A stretch of 64,000 nucleotides of DNA from assembly GCA_951640195.1 (NCBI GenBank), contig OX621166.1:558001-622000 (forward strand), given 5' to 3'. The translations under genes were made by a program, and so were the position numbers. The DNA is from Porpolomopsis calyptriformis (Eukaryota > Basidiomycota > Agaricomycetes > Agaricales > Hygrophoraceae). Below are positions 55,440 to 64,000 of this stretch, in pieces. The notes beneath the pieces are model-generated. The model was not told the origin of the DNA, searched no databases, and saw only the letters and a program-made list of their open reading frames with translations. Every line of letters starts with the position of its first letter. Position 1 is the first letter of the stretch.

Positions 55440-55988
55440 TCACTTTTTTGTTGTACCATCACCGCCTTGAATGCCTTCTTCCGTATTCTCTCCTCCGTCC
55501 ATCTTCATCATTTGCACCAACCACTTGGCACCTTCTTCCCACCCTGCGGACTCCGCTTCTCCTAGGGGTGACCGTCCCACCGCATTCTTCACATCAATTA
55601 GATCGATCCCCGGCCCTCCACGAAATTCAATCAGCCTTTGGACCACTGCCAAGTGCGTGTTAACCACTGCCCAGTGCAACGGAGTCGATCCGGAATGGTT
55701 TTGCACCGCAAGCAGTGGGCACGAGACGAGTGGAAGTAGATACTCTACGACTTCTGTACGACGTCTCGACGAGTTAAATAACACATTTGGGATCCAACCG
55801 TACTCACCAACGTGTCCGTTCCCAGCTGCCATATGCAAGATAGAATTTCCGTTCTCGTCTCGCACATTCGAGAGTGGATCTTGTCCGAATGTTGTCACAA
55901 ACTGCTTGACGTCTTCAAGATCACCATATCGACAAGCAACCAGGACATCTTCGTTGTCACCTTCAGAGGGTAAAACAGTCGTTGACAT
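55440..55988 (-). CDS. Small ankyrin-repeat protein (Yar1-like)
   Basis: Two exons, 55808-55988 and 55440-55753, encode 164 aa. Ankyrin units: DVLVACRYGDLEDVKQFVTT, ENGNSILHMAAGNGHVEVVE (completed by the splice), GSTPLHWAVVNTHLAVVQRL and VGRSPLGEAESAGWEEGAKW. Size and the opening VLVACRYGDLEDVK resemble Yar1, the yeast chaperone of ribosomal protein S3, and its fission-yeast counterpart. The ortholog call is tentative because small ankyrin proteins look alike. MSTTVLPSEGDN was taken as the start; an upstream in-frame ATG at 56015 adds nine residues. Confidence 0.7.
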   Translation of the reverse strand: MSTTVLPSEGDNEDVLVACRYGDLEDVKQFVTTFGQDPLSNVRDENGNSILHMAAGNGHVGEYGWIPNVLFNSSRRRTEVVEYLLPLVSCPLLAVQNHSGSTPLHWAVVNTHLAVVQRLIEFRGGPGIDLIDVKNAVGRSPLGEAESAGWEEGAKWLVQMMKMDGGENTEEGIQGGDGTTKK

Positions 55989-56751
55989 CGACCTGTCGAG
56001 CGTCTGCAGCCTCAAGTTTGGGCTGAAGCGGTAGACGTTTCAAGGTGAATATTTGCAAATCAAAGATCGTCTCTCCTTAACGATCGACTCTGGGGAACTT
56101 TCTTGCTCGTTCAGGTCCTTATTGGCTCTATCTTGATCGCCTTCTTACCCTCATCACCGCCCAATTCACATGCAGGTTTAAGGAAGTCGCCTCCTGATAA
56201 TCACCGATAAGGCATATCGGGAACTCTCCGTCTCCGGATGGAGCTCAATGGGAACAGCCCCACCGGCCGTTCGGCAGCAAGTGGACCCGTTTGGGCAACC
56301 ATCATCCAATCCAAGATCCACGCTGAGATCCATCTCAACTCTGCAGCACATGCGCTCACCCATTTTTCAACGCTGACTCGCATGGGACCTTGATCGCAAT
56401 GGTTGTGCTGAGATCTTACTCAGATACCTGCCTAGCTCACTCCTCGTCCCCCACATTCTCTTCCAAGTAGAAAACTCTCGAAGAGTTTCTGAATTCTGGA
56501 AGGCGCTAGAGACGGACAAAGATTGGAGTCACCTGCATCGCCCACCGCTTTGTAGATCGAGGTATTTTCAAAACGTTCTATTTTCATGCGATCCGGCTAA
56601 GTTCACCTGCCGCCATCATCGATCAATCACTAGGGAAGACCTCATATAGAAAAAACGGTGTCAACCTCCATACCTCACTCCTTGACCCTATCCTTCGCCT
56701 CGCCGGCTCGAGTTTCTTGACACTCGTTTTTCTCTCCACCGACTTCCACAC
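55989..56751. other. Divergent intergenic region, nothing recognised
   Basis: 763 bp between the Yar1-like gene and the membrane-protein gene. Open frames here overlap on both strands and show no protein character. Pyrimidine-rich just upstream of 56752. Confidence 0.5.
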
Positions 56752-58809
56752 ATGTCCCATACGTCGCCTGCGAGTTTTCTGGTTTGGTCCGTCCTCTCAA
56801 CTCTGGTACCCATCCCCCAGTTCCCCCCCCCGATCTGTGCTCATACTCTGCTTTACAGCTGGGAATCTTTCTCCTTTTTCACTTGTGGTCATTCGACCGA
56901 TTCAAATGTCTCAAGTGAGTGGAATGACCGAGGACTAAAGGCCATGGCTGACTGGACTTAGGTGGAATAATGGTCCCTACTCTGGCGCCTTTAAGCGTGT
57001 CATGACTGTGAGTTGGTCTCCTAGTCAGAGTGACCAAACTAATGGTTCTCCCTAGTATTCTTATCTGATATCAATACCTTTAATTATGGCATATTCTATC
57101 GGATTTGCGGTTATCAAGTACAGTGAGGGTTTCCTGTTCCTTAACGGCTTTGGCGGTGAGTTTAAGCACCATATCCCCGAATTTTTCTCACTATCACCAT
57201 CACTGGCAGCTGTCCCCGCCCCCTTCCCTCTGTGGAGTGAAAGATCAAGAAGTGCGATATTTCCTATGTATCTATTATTCTCAACTGCATGGAGTTTCGA
57301 GATGTATGGTGTTCAATGACTAAATGCGATTCTTAGCTCTGATATATATAATTTACAGGGTTACCCACTTAGAAGGTGGCTATCTACGGACTGGTGTCAC
57401 CTATTTCTGACTTTCTCTGCAGAGTTGTGCTTCTGGCTGTTCCTTGTCAACGCGGGTTCGGCTCAGCAGGACTGGTTCCGAAGCTTATACTTCAGGACCT
57501 GGGCGTTCGGCTCATTGCTGGCAGTAACGTACATGCCACTCGTGACTATATTCACTCGTTCAGATCCATTGAAGGTATGTCAGTCATCACGAGCGATGCT
57601 ATCTGCCACTAATTATTTTATGATAGTGTGAGGCGTACACATTCCTTGCTGGGAGCCTTGGCAGCTTCTCGCTAACTCTCTGGTTTACGCCCATCTTGTG
57701 AGACCCCTTGAAGCCTCTCCACGTCCCAGTTACTGAAAACCTCAATCCCAGGTGGACTTTCCCGTCATTCTTAAGAAACCTCGTACGTTGATTCCGCAAA
57801 ATCATAAAACACCTTGTATTTACTCACAATTTCTCAGCGAAGAGAAGGCGTTGACACTGCTACCATTGTGCGTTTGACGAAATTCCACGAGCTGAACGTA
57901 CGCACAACAATTGCAAAAAAAACAAAACAGAGCTACCGGAACTAACTAGCCAAACTCACGTAGACTCTTCGGGTCATTTTCCGTTTCATTTTCTGCGTCC
58001 CCCTGATCATCCTTGGAGTTGACGGTGTTCGGCCCCATGTACACATCAATGAAAGCATGTTTTGGACTGGTAAGCGTTCTTTATGGCAAGGCTGTGTTCC
58101 CTTAGCGGGTTGCCTTATCAAATATCAAACTTAGACCTCCTCGCCATGGTGGCTGCTGTCGGCTGTGTGGTCTCTTCTGGCATCACTCTCGTGGTCAGCA
58201 TCTACATTTGTCTAAAACTCTCACATAAGTTAAAATGAATTACTTCTACAGATCTTCTTCCCTCGTTCAATTGAAGGCGAAATCGCCGCACGCGATGCAG
58301 CACGCGAAAGGAAGCTGGACGCTAGCCGACAAAAAACGATGAGCATGCTTGAAACTACCTTGTCGCATTCCGCAAATGGTGGTGGCACGTACCTTTTGAC
58401 GTCGTCACCTGTGAGGCAGAACTTCAGTGAAGCGGGGCTTGACGGCGGGGGAGAATCTTCGCCATTGTCTCCGCAGAAAGCCTGGTTGGAACCAAGAGAA
58501 TCGGGTTCTCTCGTCCCGCCGCCGCGGCATCATCGGCCGAGCGGCAAGCCGATGAGATCGCAAAGAAGGCACGGAAGCGACGTTGAGATGGGTGGAATGG
58601 GCGGCCAACTGACTGAACGAAATTTATCGAGACACAATTTGAGAACGTCAAGATTCAACCCGATGGTGCACAATTTTACTTCCCCGATTGGTGCGTGGCT
58701 TTATCAGGTTTCACTCAGAGTTTTGAGCTTGACTTGTTGGTTCCTAGATCTTGCGAATTATTTTCAATCTAACGAACCAGAGGGAAAGTTTACCTCTCTT
58801 CGATTCTAG
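56752..58809 (+). CDS. Conserved fungal multi-pass membrane protein, function unknown
   Basis: Many small exons, beginning 56752-56805 and 56859-56914 and ending at 58809. The protein begins MSHTSPASFLVWSVLSTL, and after a 53-nt intron that contains the C9 run it continues LGIFLLFHLWSFDRFKCLKW. Further conserved segments include GAFKRVMTYSYLISIPLIMA, IGFAVIKYSEGFLFLNGFG, ELCFWLFLVNAGSAQQDWF, YMPLVTIFTRSDPLKCEAYT, TATIVRLTKFHELNTLRVIF, and a last hydrophobic set ending LVIFFPRSIEGEIAARDA. About seven or eight membrane helices precede a ~170-residue Ser/Gly/Arg-rich cytosolic tail. The architecture is receptor-like, but I know no function for the family. It is not a Ste3 pheromone receptor by pattern. 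Confidence 0.75.
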
Positions 58810-59846
58810 GACACTCATTGGACTGTACTTGCTTACGATACCGTTTCTTTTTCTTTTTTTTTTTTTTTTGCATTTCCATTTATACGAGTATAACGTCGAT
58901 TAGCAAGCGCCGCTGAGCAGTTGGTAATAATATTACTGAATGGATTTCGGTTCTAACTCGGAGGAATCGTGGCGACGTGACGTCCCAGACGAACTGTTTG
59001 TCATCTTCGCGACGTTCGCTCAAGCTTAACGGGACCAGAGCATTCAAGTTTGTAGTTTTTTTCCCGGGCGGAAATGAGGAATAATGGTGTCTGTATACTG
59101 TATGGGCGGGGTGAATGGAATAACTGCAACGGAACTTCATGGCGCCTTTGTTTCGTGTTAGGCCTATTTTAGGCCGCCGTCAAGCTCGCCGTCAAACGGT
59201 GAGAATTCTGGCTTTTGAGGCTTCGAGACCTCCCAATCAGATACGAAGTTCAGTCACGATCTGTGCATCGTGTTCGGGGTGCGTGTCTACGCGGTACCTG
59301 TCACTCTCGGTTGAACATCACCTGAGGAAGAACAAACAGAGTGATGTATTTTTTTTCTTTGTTTTTCGCTCGTTGATGACAGTGAGCTAAACTTGAAGGT
59401 TTTAGACAGCGATGACTACGTACGTGCGTTCGACCCGGAGAGCCAAATTTCCGAGAAGAAACTGGGACTTGATGGCGCTGTTCCGAGGGTGAGAATTACT
59501 CAACGTTCTCGACACTCGGTGACATTGCCATCGATGAATTTTTTCCCTCCCTTGCTTCCCAACTCAGTGATTCAGTCCCAAACGACGGTACGTCCAGAGG
59601 CTGGATCGGACTATCCCTCAATCCGCTCCCGTCCAGACGTCCTTGACTTGATCCGATTATGGAATGAGCCATCCTCCTCTCAGGCGCCACCCCACCCCTG
59701 AGCGCAAGTTGAACCGCCGCGTTATTAGTCAAGGAGCGATGTGCCGAACAAAACCCGAAACCTCTTCGCCCTCACTCCTTTCTTTTTCCTTAAATACCGG
59801 ATCCACCCACCCACTCACCCCACCCTATCATCGCGTCCGGCAAATC
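58810..59846. other. Intergenic, no supported gene
   Basis: T-rich run of 12 at about 58858-58869 just after the membrane-protein gene. Open frames at 59139-59390 and 59393-59701 were considered but lack family or splice support. The end of the region should be the MFS promoter. Confidence 0.45.
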
Positions 59847-61957
59847 ATGGCAGACGGGCCACTCCTGATGCCATCCGAAGAGACCCCTCTACTGCTCTCG
59901 CCTGACAACGAAGCGAAGCAAAGACACGATGCGGTCTACTCGCGGTTTTCCAGTCGCAGGAAGAAGGTGATATTGGCAGTCGTTTCTTGGACGGGTCTCC
60001 TTCCCAGTACGTTCTTTCTCCACAACCGTTCTGGATGCCCCTAAAGCTGACCACTTGAAACAGTGTTGGTCGCTGGCTCTTTCGTGCCATTGATTCCTCA
60101 GATTGCAATGGAGTTGAACTCAACGGGGCCAATCGTCAGGTGGGTTCCCCATTCTCAAACTCAACTGGATCCATGTCCTTTAGAGGTCTGATTCTCTTCA
60201 ACGATGCCTAGCTTGGCGGTCAGTCTGTCAATATTTGCCACTGCAATCGGAACCATGTCCTTCGCTACGTATTCAGGTTTTTGTAAGTTTCTGTCCCCAT
60301 CACTCCCTCTCGATCGTCACACGCCTTTTTCTTAGATGGCCGAAGACCTACCTATCTCTACGGGCTTCCTGTTCTGTGCATCGGATCCTTGGGTGTTGCA
60401 CTTTCACTAAACATCCACCAACTCATGATCTGGCGCTTTTTGCAAGCTTTCGGTGCCTCTGGTGGCATTTCTGTGGGAACAGGGGTCATCGGGGACATCT
60501 ACAAGCTGGAGGAACGCGGGACCGCCGTGGGGATCTTCTTCGCGGTTAGTTTAAAGGACCATCAACAATTTATCATGTTTATGATCGTTAACAGGCAATC
60601 CTTCTTGGCCCTGCGTTAGCGCCTCTCTTCGGAGGTATGTTGATGCCACACTGTCATCTAAATTTCCATCTCGTTCAACTCTTCTGCAGGCTTGGTCGCG
60701 CACTATTCTTCATGGCGATACATGCAATGCATGCTGTTTTTTTCGGGACTTTTAGCTTTCGTGCTTGTCATGTTTTTCCTCCCTGAAACGAGTCATCCGA
60801 ATTCAAGAGGTGTAGACAAGATATTAGAAACATCAAAAGAACGTCCTCAGCATCCAAAATGGGTTTGGCTAAATCCATTCAACACTCTTTGGTTACTTCG
60901 CAGTCCCAATCTTTTCGCAGTGGCACGTTTACCCCCCTCATCTGTCCCGTTGGTATACTTACTATATTTGACCTGGAGTCTAGGCGCTCGCGGGAGCTTG
61001 CACCCTGCTCACAGACTATGGTGAGTTCTCAATTTTGGGGGTATGTGATACCTCAGGTTGACCGCTGTTCTGCACATGTAGTTTTACTCGTACCTCTCGC
61101 TTACACTATCGTAAGACTGGGCATTTGCGTTGAGATCATATATTAACTGCAATATAGGGTGTCCGTTACAACATCACCAACGAAGTGATGATCGGGGCTT
61201 GTTTTTTACCTCTTGGGGTCGGGAATATTAGTTAGTATGATTGAAGTTACCTCGGATTCCATCTGAACGAAATGTCTTCTAGTCGGGGCACCTTTGGCAG
61301 GCTGGTTATCCGATCGTACAATTGTGGCATGGCGGGAGAAGAGAGGTGGGAAGTGGGTCCCAGAAGATAGACTGAGGACTACCCTTTGGGGAGCTGCGTC
61401 TCTTGTCCCGCTTTCTGTTCTCTTCTCCGGTCTGATCACGCAGTATGTCGGAGGGACAGCTGGCGTTGTTTTAAATATGATCTGCCTCTTCTTAAATGGC
61501 ATAGGGGTAGGTGTTTCCACGCATCGGTTGCCCCATCTACTGATCTACTTTCATAGGTTGATCTCGTATTGAGTCCTGCTGCTGCATATAGCGTGGATGT
61601 CATGCAATCTCGAAGTGCAGAGGTTATGGCTGCCACCCAGTATGTGACGGCTAGTTTGCAGACTCAATTGGTTATGTGACGAAGGACAATTGCCATTTCT
61701 AGCGGTCTTCGTAACACACTCTTGGCCGTGGCCGTTTCCGGCGTGCTCCCGCTCATCAACCTAATTGGTGTCGCCGGGACAAATGCGATTTCGGCTCTTA
61801 TTGCATGGATCGGCTTTTTGTATGAACCTTATCTTGCATTCTGTACAACATCTAACATCCCTTTCTATTTTCTAGCATATTGTGGTGCACGGTTCGGTAT
61901 GGCGAGAGGATGAGAGCGTGGGTTGATGTTGGCTATTCGACCGATGAAAACAATTGA
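59847..61957 (+). CDS. Major facilitator superfamily transporter (DHA1, drug:H+ antiporter type)
   Basis: Multi-exon gene; boundaries partly traced. N-terminus MADGPLLMPSEETPLLLSPD is cytosolic. Helix 1 is VILAVVSWTGLLP followed by VAGSFVPLIPQIAMELNS. The loop 2-3 motif appears as FYGRRPTYLYGLP. Helices 4-5 contain LMIWRFLQAFGASGGISVGT, GVIGDIYKLEERGTAVGIFF and LLGPALAPLFGGLV; this last one is the proline- and glycine-rich motif C typical of antiporters. The second half has GNIIGAPLAGWLSDRTIV and a C-terminal cytosolic tail ending in DVGYSTDENN. That tail is found only if an intron after GFF is removed; otherwise the frame ends early at 61913. The substrate cannot be predicted; such genes are commonly drug or metabolite exporters. 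Confidence 0.85.
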
Positions 61958-62482
61958 TAATTTTATGAGGTATGAAGCGTGTTTATCTCCCCCTGCGGCG
62001 CCGTTTCGACTAAAAGAGGTCCTCCGCTAGTTTAAGGGTTCCAAAACTTTGGCTTCAAAAGCATGACAGATTCACATCCCTACATCCACAACCTCGACCC
62101 AGCACATTCTACGCAAACCATCTAAACTCGCCTCGAAACCTTATTTCGTTTTTGTTTCCTGTTTTTTTTTGTGAGGCCGGTTTGGGCTTCGGAAATTCGC
62201 AAAACTTAGAGCACGTACGGCAAAAAAGGAAGTCATCACTTCTAGCCTAATGTACTTACAATACAAATAAAAATAATGAAATATCAAGAGCGTGCCAGAA
62301 GTGAATACATTACCGTAACTCGGACAGTATCTGGACTGGGCTCATTATGAGGCATTCAACCTTTACCCAAAGACAGAAAACCTAATGGTAGAATGCATAT
62401 GTATGAAGTGTAATGATCCTATGAAATTCTCGAGATACGGAACTGTGTATTTACATGCGGTGAAGAAATTGGATTGGAAGGT
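61958..62482. other. Intergenic, nothing recognised
   Basis: Shared 3' region of the MFS gene and the convergent IFI27-like gene. AT-rich with a T9 run near 62162. No gene supported. Confidence 0.5.
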
Positions 62483-63345
62483 TCAGTCTGCGTTTTCGAT
62501 CTCATCGACAAGCTTGTCCGACGGAACGAAATCAGAGGGCCACCTCAGACGGTTTACAGATTCTGTTCCGTTGACTGCTGCACCTACGCCGGCTGCTGTT
62601 GCTGCCGTGGCAGTGGTCAATGCCACCCCAGCGGCAGCCGCCTCCACCGTCGCAAGGGCACCCCCTCCCATTGCCATGGATTGAGCAATAGCAAATAGAG
62701 AACCGCTTGATACTGCACCCCCATAGAAGACCGATTGAATTGCTGCTGCCGCTGAGCCTATATTCACAGACGTCAGGCTACGAGCACTCGAATAGATGCA
62801 AAGAAGAAGAGGAAACACTTGCCTGCAACAGGCCCCACAGCAGAAAAACCCAACAAGCCTAGGCCGCCAACGATAGCTACAGGAGCTAGAACAGCAGCAC
62901 CCGCGGCAACTCCGAGGCCGATGGCAAGATTTCTCAGTCCATGTCCTTCAGTATCTAGCATAGGATGAAGCAAATTCAAAAGAGATGACGGTTCTGACAG
63001 ACCTTTTCTCGACATTTCCTCTGTGCGATAATGTCAAAGCTGTGACAAGAGTGATAGAAATATCGCGACTGACTTTCCAAGAGCTCTTCTGCAATAAATA
63101 TCAAGGTTAAGTCAATAAGGGACGGAACCCTCAACGCATGGCTTACTTTCAATTACGAGGAGGGCCGTTTTGACAGCCTTCCGAGTCCACTTCCAATCCT
63201 GACTGCTTACCCTTCTCCCTATCGAATCAAGAATGTCATTGACATTGCAGTCCAAATAGGATTTCATATCAAAAGATGCGGGATATTTGGCTTCAAATTC
63301 ATTGATCCAGGTTTGAGCGACTTGGGTTCCGTTGAAGAGATTCAT
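62483..63345 (-). CDS. IFI6/IFI27-like small membrane protein with N-terminal extension
   Basis: Minus-strand gene of at least four exons. The C-terminal half is a Gly/Ala-rich hydrophobic region of the IFI6/IFI27 (ISG12) type: NLAIGLGVAAGAAVLAPVAI, GGLGLLGFSAVGPVAG, then SAAAAIQSVFYGGAVSSGSL. It is joined by an intron with a GC donor (GCAG|gcaagt). The N-terminal exons encode a soluble segment, MNLFNGTQVAQTWINEFEAK and CNVNDILDSIGRR. In animals ISG12 proteins are interferon-induced and act on mitochondria in apoptosis; fungal members are numerous and uncharacterised. The second splice (after GAAAAGGTCT) is the least certain. Confidence 0.65.
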
Positions 63346-63423
63346 GTTCAATATGAGTACGCGGTAATGTTGAAATGAATTGGTTTTCAAGTTGTTGGCT
63401 CAAGCTATAAGAATGGAGACAAT

Positions 63424-63682
63424 AGGCTTCGATTACAGACGTCTGATGCCACGCATTAGCATGCAGGCAAAGGGTACAGCAGCCCATATGTGGAAACTAA
63501 TGCTCACCGTGACGTGTGAAGAAAGTGATTAGCACAGTGAATGTGAATTGGTGGTAAGGTTGAAGTGCTTGTTGGGGCGGTAGGCTTCGATTATGGGCGT
63601 CCAATGCAACGCACTGGCATGGAGACAAAGCGTTCAGACCCTCATATAATGCTCACCGCGAAATGTGAAGAAAGTGATTAGC
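63424..63682 (+). repeat. Diverged direct repeat, ~100-nt units
   Basis: 63424-63533 and 63582-63682 share a beginning (AGGCTTCGATTA..GGCGTC/AGACGTC...) and an end (TGTGAAGAAAGTGATTAGC). Internal similarity is clear, with several substitutions and small gaps. Likely an old local duplication upstream of the IFI27-like gene. Confidence 0.75.
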
Positions 63683-64000
63683 TTTGACGCACGGGTTCCT
63701 AAGACCACTTGCTATAACCTTGGTTCGAGACCAAGCCATGGTACTATCTACCTTCGGCCTTATCTTCGGAGACGGCCGACTGCCAGTAAGTACTTGGCCT
63801 CGATGCATACAAGCTGGGGTAGACGGGTCCTTCCTTTGGAAGTGATTCCCTGGGAAGGAAGGCAGGCAGCCGCTCATCATTATGAGTTGTCCAATATGGA
63901 TGTGTGTAAGACAGGGTAGCGTCCCACACATCCAGGCTACGCCCTCATTGACCATCCACCTATTTGGAGTCAAGGGTGCTCAGCGACTGTGGGTTCAATA
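63683..64000. other. Window edge, no gene supported
   Basis: Overlapping open frames on both strands, none with recognisable family features. A T-arm-like TTCGAGA with a 5-bp stem at 63718-63734 is not part of a complete tRNA. Confidence 0.4.

Noticed and set aside
56823..56831. Frameshift at a run of nine cytosines
   Set aside because: The run lies inside an intron (56806-56858) that joins the two frames in phase.
63690..63760. Possible tRNA on the plus strand
   Set aside because: Only a T-arm-like stem-loop is present; no matching acceptor, D or anticodon arms.

Overview
This window is nuclear DNA of a filamentous basidiomycete, most likely an Agaricomycete. The genes are cut by many short GT-AG introns (mostly 45-70 nt), neighbouring genes lie on both strands, and the gene families are those of mushroom-forming fungi: NACHT-ankyrin and NACHT-WD40 receptors, HSPA12-like Hsp70 proteins, DUF4238 proteins, a Crinkler-type N-terminus and an IFI6/IFI27-like protein. 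Exon models were built by hand from splice signals and reading-frame continuity. No database search was run, so family names rest on recognised motifs and remembered family patterns.

Layout. 1-2.3 kb: broken first copy of an LtrA-like membrane-protein gene. 2.4-7.8 kb: poorly characterised fungal genes, including a protein with a SUMO-like C-terminus and a small two-helix membrane protein, plus a 44-nt palindrome. 7.9-15.9 kb: a conserved housekeeping block with a penta-EF-hand protein, the APC/C activator CDH1, ESCRT-II VPS22 and SAGA SPT7. 16.1-22.8 kb: tandem duplication of the LtrA-like gene; the upstream copy is broken and the downstream copy is intact. 22.9-39.5 kb: an accessory, immunity-flavoured block. 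It holds a Crinkler head fused to the C-terminal part of REV1, a DUF4238 protein, a NACHT protein with about 21 ankyrin repeats, an RRN5-like Pol I factor with a tRNA-Gln beside it, and a NACHT protein with 14 WD40 repeats. 40.2-49.5 kb: a BRD7/9-type bromodomain protein, an HSPA12-like ATPase, a membrane coiled-coil protein, a small YqfO/NIF3-like protein, a decayed copia gag fragment and COPI zeta (RET3). 49.5-64 kb: weak ORFs, an F-BAR/SH3 cytokinesis protein, a Yar1-like ankyrin protein, a multi-pass membrane protein, an MFS transporter, an IFI6/IFI27-like protein and a diverged direct repeat.

How the genes relate. The housekeeping genes look like ordinary single-copy fungal genes. The stretch from about 16 to 40 kb differs: it contains duplicated, decayed, repeat-rich and chimeric genes. 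The most striking object is the Crinkler-REV1 chimera at 22970-24265. It keeps REV1's ubiquitin-binding motif and C-terminal docking domain but has no polymerase, and the junction between its two halves falls at an intron. It sits beside two NLR-type receptors with highly regular repeat arrays. GC-AG introns appear in several genes: the LtrA copies, SPT7 and the IFI27-like gene.
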